A stretch of 64,000 nucleotides of DNA from Nocardia anaemiae NBRC 100462 (GCF_001612725.1 NZ_BDAZ01000021.1:34939-98938); one strand, 5' to 3'. Counted from the stretch's first letter, positions 55,230 through 63,717 are shown. Notes: generated by a model not told the origin, from the letters alone. Made by a program: numbers and translations.

Positions 55230-56366
55230 ATGACCAATGACACAGCCACGGCTGAATACGAGCAGGTCCGCGCGGACTGCGTCATGCGGGCGCACATCGT
55301 TGATCCCGGTTTCGAGATCCGCGAGATCGTGCCGCCCGGCGATCGACTCTACGACCCGCAGATTCGCTATACCGACGCCGACGAATCCGTGGTGATCAGC
55401 GATATCGGAGGCCAGGCCCAGCCAGGCTTCGACCCGAACGCGGGACACGGGGCGATCTTCCGCCTGACACCGGAGTTCGACCTGCGAGAGATCACTCCGC
55501 CCGGCATGTACGGTGCAAGCGGGCCCATGCGCCCCAACCTCGCACCCGACGCGTTCGGTCCCTGGGGCGGGCACATCTTCTTTGTCGCACAGGCGACGGC
55601 GGGTCGTGCCGGTGCGCACAAGAACCACTGCGTCTACCGAGTGGACCCGGCCGATGGAGTGCCGCACCGATTCGCCGAGATGCCTACCCACGGCACCATC
55701 GGCGAAGGCGTCGCGGGCGCAGGTATGACCGGTGCTTTCGGCCCCGCGGGCAGTCCCCACGCCGGATACCTCTATGTGCAATCGCTACTCAATTGCGTGG
55801 TCTACCGGATCGATCCGGACGGTAACAGCGAGCCGTACCTGACGATGGCCCCGCCGCTGGTCGAGCGCCCGATGATGCCGTTCCTGACCTTGATCGCACC
55901 CGATTTCGGGGAGTGGCGACCAGTGGCAGGCGAATTGATCATCGCCTCGCGCCGGACCACCTATCTCGACGACGGCAGTGCGGAGACGAACCTCGAGTAC
56001 TGGCGTGTCGATACGGACGACCGCACAGTACATTTGATCGAGGGCATCGAGTGGCGACCGGGGGTCATCGCGCCCGCGGACTTCGGCCCCTATGGCGGGC
56101 ACATGTTCACGGTCGACGAGGGATCCACCAATCTGCTGCATACCACCATCGAGGAACTCAATGCGAAGCCGCTCCCCTACGACGCGCGAATCATTCGCAT
56201 CGCGCCCGATGGGTCGGTGCACGATTTCATCGCCACCCTGCAGGGTGGCAGCACGACATTGACTTTCAGCCGTAACCGCCTGCTCATCGCCTCAACGCGC
56301 AAGAGCTACTCGACCGGGCAGTACCACCTGCCGGACGGCTCGATCTACGCCGTATCACCGACCTGA
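55230..56366 (+). CDS. Uncharacterised cytosolic beta-propeller protein
   Basis: 378 residues without signal peptide or membrane segment. I recognise no named family, but the internal repeats are clear. The motif FGPxGGH-like recurs at residues 109, 170, 226 and 285 (FGPWGGHIFFVA, FGPAGSPHAGYLYV, DFGEWRPVAGELII, DFGPYGGHMFTV). Blade edges of the form xRxxPDG recur at 76, 136, 192, 258 and 321 (YRVDPADG, YRIDPDGN, IRIAPDGS). This gives five to six blades like SMP-30/strictosidine-synthase-type propellers. Such folds host lactonases, hydrolases and epimerases. AAGGAG precedes the ATG; a strong terminator follows. Confidence 0.8.
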   Translation: MTNDTATAEYEQVRADCVMRAHIVDPGFEIREIVPPGDRLYDPQIRYTDADESVVISDIGGQAQPGFDPNAGHGAIFRLTPEFDLREITPPGMYGASGPMRPNLAPDAFGPWGGHIFFVAQATAGRAGAHKNHCVYRVDPADGVPHRFAEMPTHGTIGEGVAGAGMTGAFGPAGSPHAGYLYVQSLLNCVVYRIDPDGNSEPYLTMAPPLVERPMMPFLTLIAPDFGEWRPVAGELIIASRRTTYLDDGSAETNLEYWRVDTDDRTVHLIEGIEWRPGVIAPADFGPYGGHMFTVDEGSTNLLHTTIEELNAKPLPYDARIIRIAPDGSVHDFIATLQGGSTTLTFSRNRLLIASTRKSYSTGQYHLPDGSIYAVSPT

Positions 56367-56378
56367 TCGGCACTGCGA

Positions 56379-56426
56379 CGACAAACGGAAGGGCGCCACC
56401 GATCGGTGGCGCCCTTCCGTTTGTCG
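56379..56426. terminator. Perfect 48-base palindromic terminator
   Basis: The two 24-base halves are exact reverse complements (start CGACAAACGG, end CCGTTTGTCG), between the convergent propeller and crotonase genes. No unpaired loop is needed beyond the central GATC region. Confidence 0.85.
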
Positions 56427-56446
56427 TGGCCAGTTCCGGCTGCGCT

Positions 56447-57253
56447 TCAGCGCTGCCACTTCGGAGGACGCTTCTCCCCGAAGGCCCGCGGCCCTTCCTG
56501 CGCGTCCGGGTGGTGGTCACCGTGCGCCCGCAGCGCCGGCCAGGCCAAGCGCACGGCGTCGTGCATGGGTCGTTCCAGCGCATCCCACAGACACGCACGG
56601 CTCACCGCGATGGCAGCCGGCGAGTTGCCGGCGATGATCCGCGCCAGTTCGATTGCACGGCCACGCAATTCGGCCGCGGGAACGACCTCGGTCACCATTC
56701 CCAGGCGCAGGGCGTGCTCGGCATCGACACGTTCATCGCGGCCCAGCAACATCATGCGCATCACCGCCTGGTGCGGCATACGACGCGCGAGCACGATGGT
56801 CTCCACCGCGCTGACCTGGCCGACCGATACATGCGGATCGAGGAATGTCGCAGTGTCGGCCGCGATGGTGAAATCGGTGTCGGCGACGAAATGCAGTCCA
56901 CCCCCCGCACAGACCCCGTTCACCGCGCAGATGGTCGGCTTCGACACCTTCGCCTGCAATGGAGTGAATCGGTTCTCCCGCTCGAACACCCCGGTGCGAG
57001 CGCGCGACCGATCGGCCACCGTTCCGACATCCGCGCCGGAACAGAATGCCCGGGTACCGGCGCCGGTGATCACGGCCACCCGCAACGAGTCGTCTGCCTC
57101 GAACAGGTCCCATACCATCGGCAGTTCGGACAGCATGGTTGGCGAGATGGCGTTCATCCGCTCCTGCCGGTCGAGTTCGACCAGCAGGATGCTGTCCTCG
57201 ATCTCGACCCGAAGCGTCTCCCAGGGGCCACGCAGCGCCCGGTTCGTTGTCAT
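56447..57253 (-). CDS. Crotonase-fold enoyl-CoA hydratase/isomerase family protein
   Basis: 268 residues. The oxyanion-hole segments are FCSGADVGTVAD and NGVCAGGGLHFVADTDFTIA. The first hydratase Glu is replaced (DPHVSVGQVSAVE) and the second position reads VMRMMLL, so plain hydration is doubtful. The C-terminal FGEKRPPKWQ tail is typical of actinobacterial EchA proteins. AGGAGG lies just before the ATG. It follows the SDR stop by 18 bases and is its operon partner. Confidence 0.9.
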   Translation of the reverse strand: MTTNRALRGPWETLRVEIEDSILLVELDRQERMNAISPTMLSELPMVWDLFEADDSLRVAVITGAGTRAFCSGADVGTVADRSRARTGVFERENRFTPLQAKVSKPTICAVNGVCAGGGLHFVADTDFTIAADTATFLDPHVSVGQVSAVETIVLARRMPHQAVMRMMLLGRDERVDAEHALRLGMVTEVVPAAELRGRAIELARIIAGNSPAAIAVSRACLWDALERPMHDAVRLAWPALRAHGDHHPDAQEGPRAFGEKRPPKWQR

Positions 57254-57271
57254 TGGTCCTCCTCGTGTCCG

Positions 57272-58024
57272 TCAGAGTGACGGATTCAGTCCACCGGCCA
57301 CAGTCAGGATCTGTCCGGTGATGTTCCGGCTGGCTTTCGATACGAGAAACTCCACCGAGTCGGCGATGTCCTCAGGATTGTTGGGGCGCCCGAGCGGGTT
57401 GTGCGACGCCCAGTTCTGGACCCAGGTCCCATCCCCTCGGTCCGCGACGGTGGTCGCTGTTGCACCGGGCACGACGATATTCACATTCACGCCGCGGCGG
57501 GCCCACTGTGTCGCCGCCGAACGCGTCAGCGCCACCAGGCCCGCCTTCGCCGCGGCGTAGTGGGATCGGTCAGGACTGCCCGACCACGAGGTCGAACCGA
57601 TATTGACGATTCGCCCGCTGCCCGCCGCGAGCATGACCCGTCCCGCTTCCTGCATCCATACGAACGCCGATGACAGATTGAAGTCGATCGTCCGGTGCCA
57701 GCCCTCATCCGTGATGTCTTCCAGCGGGACGTTCAACGGACCGTGCACCCCGCCGGCCACATTGACCAAACCGTCTACCCGGCCCCACTTTTCGAGCGCC
57801 GCCGCGGTGAGTGCTCGCGCCACTTCGCGAGAGGTCGCGTCACCGACGATCGGCAGCACCCGCGCGTCGGCGTCCTCGAGTTCCTGGGCGATCACACTCA
57901 GACGGCGGGCGGAACGATCATTCAACGCCACGGCGTAGCCGAGGCTCGACAGCCGCCGGGCAATCGCCGACCCCATCGGACCGCCCGCGGCAGTTATCAC
58001 GGCCACTCTCGGGTTACTCACCAC
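57272..58024 (-). CDS. Short-chain dehydrogenase/reductase (FabG-like)
   Basis: 250 residues. Cofactor loop TAAGGPMGSAIAR, then NVAGG, Ser in IGSTSWSG and YAAAK; the C-terminus GQILTVAGGLNPSL is typical of tetrameric SDRs. A 3-hydroxyacyl-CoA dehydrogenase role is reasonable beside the crotonase. GTG starts at 58024 and 58021 lack a ribosome site, and GATACT lies 6-7 bases upstream of the first, so the mRNA may be leaderless. The spaced operator at 58032 overlaps that -10 box. Confidence 0.9.
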   Translation of the reverse strand: MVSNPRVAVITAAGGPMGSAIARRLSSLGYAVALNDRSARRLSVIAQELEDADARVLPIVGDATSREVARALTAAALEKWGRVDGLVNVAGGVHGPLNVPLEDITDEGWHRTIDFNLSSAFVWMQEAGRVMLAAGSGRIVNIGSTSWSGSPDRSHYAAAKAGLVALTRSAATQWARRGVNVNIVVPGATATTVADRGDGTWVQNWASHNPLGRPNNPEDIADSVEFLVSKASRNITGQILTVAGGLNPSL

Positions 58025-58031
58025 CGCAAAA

Positions 58032-58046
58032 GAGTATCATCTACTC
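58032..58046 (-). promoter_or_regulatory. Spaced regulon-like operator at the SDR promoter
   Basis: GAGTA-TCATC-TACTC, perfect 5-base arms with a 5-base spacer, 8 bases before the SDR GTG. On the minus strand the right half reads GATACTCTTTT, matching the CTT flank of the other sites. Confidence 0.45.
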
Positions 58047-58117
58047 AGGCGCTCTAACTCGCCGAGCGCGGCCGATTCGGACCCAACGCCGATTTCAAGC
58101 ATGTAATACTCTTATTA

Positions 58118-58125
58118 AGTACACT
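58118..58125 (+). promoter_or_regulatory. Regulon operator before the ACAD pair
   Basis: AAGTACACTTTTAA, core AGTACACT, with an additional half-site AATACTCTT at 58105-58113. It is 15 bases before the ACAD ATG. Confidence 0.6.
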
Positions 58126-58140
58126 TTTAACGGAGGCGGT

Positions 58141-59241
58141 ATGGAGTTCAGTTTGAGCAGTGAGCAGCAGGCGCTGCAGGAGAACGTCCGCAGACTGCTC
58201 GCGACGCACCCAGCGACTCGAGACATGTTCACCACCGATGGCCCCAGCTCGGCACGCGAATTGTGGGGGCGTCTCAACGACGCCGGCCTGAGCACCCTCG
58301 GCCTGCGGCTCGAGGAACTCGATCTCGAGTCAACCGCGATCGAGCAGATGCTGGTGGCCGAGGAGATCGGCCGCGCGGCGGCGCCGTCACCCTTCGTCGG
58401 CCTGGCCGCTGCCACTTCGATTCTCGCACGCAGCAGTCGGTCCGAGGCCGGACAGCTGCTCGAGCAGGTACTCGACGGACGAATCGTCGTCGCGGCACTG
58501 CCGTCCGCGTTCGGCGGAACGGTCGCGGTCAAGGCACTGGGCGAGGGCGGCGACACAACACTGCACGGCGAGGTCCTACTGGTCCCGGGTGGCGCGTGGG
58601 CGGACACCATCCTGGTCGCCGCGGAGGCCAACGGCTCGCCCGCGATCTACGCGGTGGATGTGACCGCGACCGGCTGTGTCGTGCAGCCGACACCATCGAT
58701 CGATCCCGGCGCCGGGTTGGCCAAACTCGGCCTGGATTCGGCCGCGGCGACGCCCGTACTGGACACCGAAGCCGAAGACGCCTTACAGCACGCCACAATC
58801 CTCGCAATGCTGCTCACTGCTGCCGAGACGACGGGGGTCGCGCATTCCGCACTGCACCTCGCCGCCGACTATGCGCGCACCCGAACACAATTCGGCCATC
58901 CGATCGGCTCCTTCCAAGCGGTCAAACACAAGCTGTCGGACATGGTGGTAGCAGTCGAAAACGCGCGCTCGGCCTGCTACGGCGCCGCCTGGAAACTACA
59001 CGACAACGAGGCTGACGCCGCTGTATACGTTCACATGGCGAAAGCCGTTGCCGCAGAAAGTGGTCCGCACGTGGCCGCCGATGCGCTGCAGTTGCATGGC
59101 GGCATCGGTTGCACCTTCGAGCACGACATCCACCTGTACTTGCGCCGCGCCAAGACCGGACAGTTGCTCTACGGCGACGCGAACGAGCACCTCGATTACC
59201 TTGCCTCGGCATTCCTGGAAGACGGAGAAACGACACGATGA
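58141..59241 (+). CDS. Acyl-CoA dehydrogenase, subunit of a second heteromeric pair
   Basis: 366 residues. N-terminal MEFSLSSEQQALQENVRRLL and C-terminal YARTRTQFGHPIGSFQAVKH, then QLHGGIGCTFEHDIHLYLRR; the central domain is reduced as in the protein at 49887. ATG follows CGGAGGCG. Its stop overlaps the partner ACAD (ATGA). The two pairs of ACADs therefore have the same make-up but opposite gene order (this subunit first here, second in the 52 kb set). Confidence 0.9.
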   Translation: MEFSLSSEQQALQENVRRLLATHPATRDMFTTDGPSSARELWGRLNDAGLSTLGLRLEELDLESTAIEQMLVAEEIGRAAAPSPFVGLAAATSILARSSRSEAGQLLEQVLDGRIVVAALPSAFGGTVAVKALGEGGDTTLHGEVLLVPGGAWADTILVAAEANGSPAIYAVDVTATGCVVQPTPSIDPGAGLAKLGLDSAAATPVLDTEAEDALQHATILAMLLTAAETTGVAHSALHLAADYARTRTQFGHPIGSFQAVKHKLSDMVVAVENARSACYGAAWKLHDNEADAAVYVHMAKAVAAESGPHVAADALQLHGGIGCTFEHDIHLYLRRAKTGQLLYGDANEHLDYLASAFLEDGETTR

Positions 59242-60455
59242 CCACCGAGAGCGCCACACAGAGCACCGAGCAGTTCGTCACCGAGTTGCGCGACTGGCTC
59301 GATCACAACCTGCCTGAAGGCTGGGGCACTCGCGACTTCCGGATGCCGAAAGGACAGGTGCCGCGGCGAGAATTCATCCGCGACCTGCAGCGCAAGATGG
59401 CCGCCGATCGGTGGATCGCAATCCACTGGCCCGAGGAATTCGGCGGTCGAGGTGCGACGATGGACCAGCAGATCGCCTATCACGCGGAGCTCGCGCGCCG
59501 CGGCGTGCCGCGTCCGCTCGGCCACATCGGATTGAATCTGTGTGGTCCCACGATCATTCGTCACGGCACCGACGAACAGCGGGCGCGGTTCCTGCGTCCG
59601 ATGCTCGACGGCGACGAGATCTGGTGTGAAGGGTTTTCCGAGCCCGGCGCCGGTTCCGATCTGGCCGGCCTGCGCACGCGCGGGCGCATCGAAGGCGATG
59701 AGATCGTCATCAACGGTCAGAAGACCTGGAACACCGGCGGGCACTACGCCCAGTGGATGTTCGCCCTGGTGCGCACCGATCCCGACGCTCCCAAACACCA
59801 CGGGCTGTCGTTCGTGTTGTTACCGATGGATTCGCCGGGCGTCACGGTTCGCCCCATCGAACGGATCTGCCGCGAGCATGACATCAACGACGTGTTCCTC
59901 GATGATGTGCGCGTACCGCTCAGCAATGTTGTCGGACCACTCAATTCCGGCTGGCAGGTCACCCGTACCACACTGAACCATGAGCGTTACACGCAGTTCC
60001 TCGCCTCACAGATCGGCTTCCGCCGGACCCTGGACAACGTCGCCGAGCTCGCCAAGCGCCGGAATGCGCTGGGGCAGCGACCTGCCGACCGCCACGAGGT
60101 GCGTACCGCACTGGCCAAGAAATGGATCGCCAGCGAGCTGATCCGGTTGAACGGCCTGCGGAACATCGCCAGTGTCCAGAGCTCCGGCGAGCCGGGGCCC
60201 GAGGGGGCGATCATGAAGGTGTTCGGCCAAGAGCAGGAAAAGGAGCTCTACGAGCTCGCAGTGGATATCTCGGGTTCCCTCGGCCTGCTGGACCGCGGCT
60301 CCGACGACGCACAGGATCGAGGCAAGTGGGTGTTCGGCTACCTGCGTTCGCGCGCCTCGACCATCGCAGGCGGTACCAGCGAGATCCAACGCAACGTGAT
60401 CGCCGAGCGCGTCCTGCACATGCCCCGCGACCCGTGGGTATCCCGGACCTCCTGA
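59238..60455 (+). CDS. Acyl-CoA dehydrogenase, partner subunit of the second pair
   Basis: 405 residues. WCEGFSEPGAGSDLAGLRTR, INGQKTWNTGGHYAQWMFAL and STIAGGTSEIQRNVIAERVL are the expected motifs, again with Gly in place of the medium-chain Glu. Coupled by ATGA to the preceding ACAD. It resembles the protein at 51043 throughout, so the two pairs are probably ancient duplicates with different substrates or successive cycles. Confidence 0.92.
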   Translation: MTTESATQSTEQFVTELRDWLDHNLPEGWGTRDFRMPKGQVPRREFIRDLQRKMAADRWIAIHWPEEFGGRGATMDQQIAYHAELARRGVPRPLGHIGLNLCGPTIIRHGTDEQRARFLRPMLDGDEIWCEGFSEPGAGSDLAGLRTRGRIEGDEIVINGQKTWNTGGHYAQWMFALVRTDPDAPKHHGLSFVLLPMDSPGVTVRPIERICREHDINDVFLDDVRVPLSNVVGPLNSGWQVTRTTLNHERYTQFLASQIGFRRTLDNVAELAKRRNALGQRPADRHEVRTALAKKWIASELIRLNGLRNIASVQSSGEPGPEGAIMKVFGQEQEKELYELAVDISGSLGLLDRGSDDAQDRGKWVFGYLRSRASTIAGGTSEIQRNVIAERVLHMPRDPWVSRTS

Positions 60456-60469
60456 CTGATCAGCAGTGC

Positions 60470-60505
60470 GAGGCGGCTCCGATCCTGACTGATCGGAGCC
60501 GCCTC
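60470..60505 (+). terminator. Hairpin terminator after the ACAD pair
   Basis: Perfect 15-base stem (GAGGCGGCTCCGATC) with a 6-base loop, followed by CACGTTT. Confidence 0.85.
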
Positions 60506-60521
60506 ACGTTTCGGCAATTTT

Positions 60522-60529
60522 AGTATACT
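60522..60529 (+). promoter_or_regulatory. Regulon operator overlapping a -10 box
   Basis: TTTAGTATACTCATTCG with the perfect palindrome AGTATACT; TATACT (60524-60529) is a good -10 box ending 7 bases before the GTG at 60537. Confidence 0.65.
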
Positions 60530-60536
60530 CATTCGT

Positions 60537-61289
60537 GTGCACGGACTAACCGCATCGCGAGTCGGGCCGATCCTCCTGCTGACAATTCAACGTCCGGACA
60601 AGCGAAATGCAGTGGACCATCTGGTCCTCGCCGCGATGTCACAATCGCTCGACATGTTCGAAGCTGACGACACTCTGCGTACCGGGATCATCTCCGGCGC
60701 CGACGGAACCTTTTGTGCGGGAGCCGATCTCGCCGACCGCCTCGCCGGGAACAAAGTCGTGGATGCCAACGGCTTCGCTGGAGTCACCAGGCGACGCCGG
60801 ACCAAGCCCCTGATCGCCGCAGTCGAGGGTTATGCGGTCGGCGGCGGGTTCGAACTTGCTCTGTCCTGCGACCTGATCGTCGCCTCACGTACAGCCAAGT
60901 TCGGCTTACCCGAGGTCAAGCGGTCCGTACTCGCGGCAGAGGGTGGCCTGTTCCGGACTGCGCGGGCACTGGGCAAGTCCACGGCGATGCACATCGCGCT
61001 CACCGGACGACCGATCGACGCTACGCGGCTCTACGAACTCGGTCTCGTGTGTGAGTTGACCGCCGCCGGCGAAGCGTTGTCGGCGGCTGTGCGTATCGCG
61101 GAGGAAATCGGCGCCAATCCCAAGGAAGCGGTGCTGGAGTCCCGAGCCCTGATCGAGCAGGCAGTCGAATACGGTGCGGACAGCCTGTGGGCCGATACGC
61201 GGCGCTCTTACAGCCGGATTCGCGGCAGCGCCAACTACCGCCGGGGAGCACAGGCCTTCGTCAGCAAGGAAAGCCCCGAATGGGACTGA
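60537..61289 (+). CDS. Crotonase-fold enoyl-CoA hydratase-type protein
   Basis: 250 residues, GTG start without a ribosome site and directly downstream of TATACT, so probably leaderless. FCAGADLADRLAG and EGYAVGGGFELALSCDLIVA form the oxyanion hole. The first Glu is kept (FGLPEVKRSVLAAEGG) and the second is replaced by His (STAMHIALTGR). This combination occurs in isomerases and some EchA hydratases. A terminator separates it from the ACADs, so it has its own promoter. Confidence 0.9.
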   Translation: MHGLTASRVGPILLLTIQRPDKRNAVDHLVLAAMSQSLDMFEADDTLRTGIISGADGTFCAGADLADRLAGNKVVDANGFAGVTRRRRTKPLIAAVEGYAVGGGFELALSCDLIVASRTAKFGLPEVKRSVLAAEGGLFRTARALGKSTAMHIALTGRPIDATRLYELGLVCELTAAGEALSAAVRIAEEIGANPKEAVLESRALIEQAVEYGADSLWADTRRSYSRIRGSANYRRGAQAFVSKESPEWD

Positions 61290-61480
61290 GTAGCGCACAA
61301 CTGCCGCATCAGCGGCGCCGGGATACGCCGATTACCGCACCACCAACGATGCCGGTAGCGCGGTAATCGGCAAATACCATAAATTTCACATGTCGGACGA
61401 TGTCCGGCCGTCGCCATCTCGACGTCCACGCGGGCGGACCGCCACAGTCGGCCGTCCGAGAACGCGCTGGAAGCAGCCGC

Positions 61481-62320
61481 TTACGAATCGACGAAGATAT
61501 CCAGATCGGGCTCGGTGCCGCCCCCGTACCCGGTGAAGTCGCCAACCCCGGTCTCGCGCAGGACGTCTTCATCGATCAAGGTCTGCCCGGTGACCTTCCC
61601 TGCCGGAGTCGACAGGATCTCGAGCGCGGCGTCCGCCATGACTTGCGGGCTCCGCGATCGGGCTGCGGCTTCCTGGCCGCCGAGGATATTCACCACCGCC
61701 GCAGTCGCGACCGTCGTTTTCGGCCACAGACAGTTCACCGACAAGGATTGGTTTGCCGCTTCTGCCGCAATCCCCAGCGTGACGATCGACATCCCGTACT
61801 TGGACAACGTATAGGCGGGGTGTGCGCCGAGCCACCGTTGCGACAGGTTGAGCGGCGGCGACAACGACAGCACATGCCCGGAGTCCGAACGTCGCAGATG
61901 CGGCAGACACGCCCGTGTCAACGCGAACGTGCCACGAATATTGACGTTCTGCATCAAGTCGAAGCGTGAGAGCGGAAGATCTTCCGTCGCAGACAGATTC
62001 AGGACACTGGCATTGTTCACACAGATGTCGACACCCCCGAACTCGCTCACCGCGGCACTGACGAGCCGTTCGATATCGGCCTCATTGCGCACATCCCCGA
62101 CGATCCCGAGCGCCCGTCCGCCGCCTTCGGCTTCGATCTCGGCGACCGCCGTGCGCACCGTGCCTTCCAGGCGCGGGTGGGGGGTATCGGTCTTGGCAAG
62201 GAACGCGACATTCGCGCCTTCTCGCGCCGCGGTCCGCAGAATCGCCAATCCGATTCCGCGGCTACCGCCGGACATCACCAGTGTCCGATTCGCCAGACGT
62301 CTCTTTGTCATTTCGATCAT
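61481..62320 (-). CDS. Short-chain dehydrogenase, HSDL2-like
   Basis: 279 residues. Motifs: MSGGSRGIG, NNASVLNLSATED, the unusual LSLSPPLNLSQRWLG and HPAYTLSKYGMS catalytic segment, which together are characteristic of hydroxysteroid-dehydrogenase-like 2 proteins. The C-terminal GKVTGQTLIDEDVLRETG is also typical. Role in this pathway is a hydroxyacyl or ketone conversion; the family's substrate is poorly known. ATG 62320 (GGGAAC before) and 62311 are possible. It follows the next SDR gene by 55 bases. Confidence 0.9.
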   Translation of the reverse strand: MIEMTKRRLANRTLVMSGGSRGIGLAILRTAAREGANVAFLAKTDTPHPRLEGTVRTAVAEIEAEGGGRALGIVGDVRNEADIERLVSAAVSEFGGVDICVNNASVLNLSATEDLPLSRFDLMQNVNIRGTFALTRACLPHLRRSDSGHVLSLSPPLNLSQRWLGAHPAYTLSKYGMSIVTLGIAAEAANQSLSVNCLWPKTTVATAAVVNILGGQEAAARSRSPQVMADAALEILSTPAGKVTGQTLIDEDVLRETGVGDFTGYGGGTEPDLDIFVDS

Positions 62321-62375
62321 GTTCCCGATCTGAATCTATCGGCGCCGGAGCACCGACACCGTGCGGATGTGCACA

Positions 62376-63260
62376 TCACTGCTGGTCGTCGGAGGCATCG
62401 GTAGCCAAGGTGGGCAACGTGGCGGCCAGTTCATCGATCGTCCACCGGGACTCTCGAGACAGCTCGGCGGTGTGATGCCAGGAACGCACCGAGCTGACCA
62501 GCCCGCCGCGCACGTAGAACGTCTGCGCGGTGAGCTCGCAGCTCTCGGACAGCAGGTAACCGACGACCGGCGCGACGTTGCGCGGGTCGTACACATCGAA
62601 GGCGTCCGCGTCCTCCGGCGCAGCCATCAGCTTCGCGACGCTGGGCACCGCTGTGGTCAGCCTGGTACGCGCGGCCGGCACGATCACGTTCGATCGCACT
62701 CCGTAGCGCTGCAACTCGGCCGAGCAGACCTGTGAGAACATACCGATTCCCGCTTTGGCGGCAACGTAATTCGCCTGACCGGCATTGCCGAACAGCCCGG
62801 AGCTGGACGAGGTGTGAACCAGGGCAGCCTGACGCTGGCGACCGGCCTTGCTCTCCTCCCGCCAGTACTTCGCAGCCCAGTGAGTCGGCACGTAGGTACC
62901 GCGCAGGTTCACTCGAATGACGAGATCCCAGTCGTCGGCGGACATGTTGACCAGCAGTCCGTCGCGAAGCACGCCCGCGTTGTTCACCAGGCCGTCCAGT
63001 CCACCGAATTCGCGCACGGCCGTCTCGACCAACAGCTTGCCCGAATCGAAGTCGGCGACATCGGCATCCACCGCGACAGCGCGCTGACCTTTCGCCCTGA
63101 TCTCCGCGGCCACATCGCCCGCAGGACTCTGTCCGCCCTCTCCGGGGAGATCGGTCAGCACGACCGCGGCGCCCTCCTCGGCGAAGAAGGTGGCGTAAGC
63201 CTGACCGAGACCACGCCCGGCACCGGTGACGATGACCACCCGACCATCCAGAGCACCCAT
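62376..63260 (-). CDS. Short-chain dehydrogenase, MFE-2-like 3-hydroxyacyl-CoA dehydrogenase
   Basis: 294 residues. TGAGRGLGQAYATFFAEEGA and NNAGVLRDGLLVNMSADDWD match the dehydrogenase unit of multifunctional enzyme 2, as does the catalytic HTSSSSGLFGNAGQANYVAAK. It would oxidise an (R)-3-hydroxyacyl-CoA, the product expected from MaoC-type hydratases such as the one at 33800. ATG 63260 follows GGAGGAA. It leads the two-SDR operon under the operator at 63322. Confidence 0.92.
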   Translation of the reverse strand: MGALDGRVVIVTGAGRGLGQAYATFFAEEGAAVVLTDLPGEGGQSPAGDVAAEIRAKGQRAVAVDADVADFDSGKLLVETAVREFGGLDGLVNNAGVLRDGLLVNMSADDWDLVIRVNLRGTYVPTHWAAKYWREESKAGRQRQAALVHTSSSSGLFGNAGQANYVAAKAGIGMFSQVCSAELQRYGVRSNVIVPAARTRLTTAVPSVAKLMAAPEDADAFDVYDPRNVAPVVGYLLSESCELTAQTFYVRGGLVSSVRSWHHTAELSRESRWTIDELAATLPTLATDASDDQQ

Positions 63261-63321
63261 GAAATTCCTCCACATCGAGATCGACTGAGCCCCGCACAGT
63301 CACAGATACCGCAGCGTACTC

Positions 63322-63329
63322 AGTGTACT
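63322..63329 (-). promoter_or_regulatory. Regulon operator before the SDR pair
   Basis: CAGTGTACTAA, core AGTGTACT, 62 bases before the ATG at 63260. The 250 bases to the right hold no gene. Confidence 0.6.
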
Positions 63330-63579
63330 AATTTATGTCTCGACTTACGACATTGCCCGATATTTTTCAGTAGAGAATAGCGCCTTCACCTGTATTTGTT
63401 ACACCCTTTTAGTGGCACATGGGCGCACACCATCCCACCTTCGTAGCCGTCTCGGCTCACCGAAACGGCCGACGGATCGCCGGTTGGAAAGACCAGCGGG
63501 ACGGCGAGCAGAATCGCCTTGCGCTGCCCGGACCGGAACGCGACCCCATCGGAGTCCGGGTCGATCCCGCACCCGGGGA

Positions 63580-63717
63580 TCAGCGAGTGCCACCCCCGTG
63601 GAGGTTGATGCTGAAACCGCGGTCCGCCACGAGTCCGGACTTCATCAGCGCGTGGGCCGTGTAAATTCCCGCAGGCCCAGCACCGATGATCGCGACGCGA
63701 AACGGACGAACAGCCAT
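63580..63717 (-). pseudogene. N-terminal remnant of a ferredoxin-NADP reductase
   Basis: 45 codons from ATG 63717 (GGAGG upstream) encode RPFRVAIIGAGPAGIYTAHA and ALMKSGLVADRGFSINL, the FAD-binding start of FprA-type ferredoxin reductases, then stop. The FERMPAPFGL continuation and all later domains are missing. Sequence beyond the stop is unrelated. So a full reductase gene has been cut down to its first domain fragment. Confidence 0.7.
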
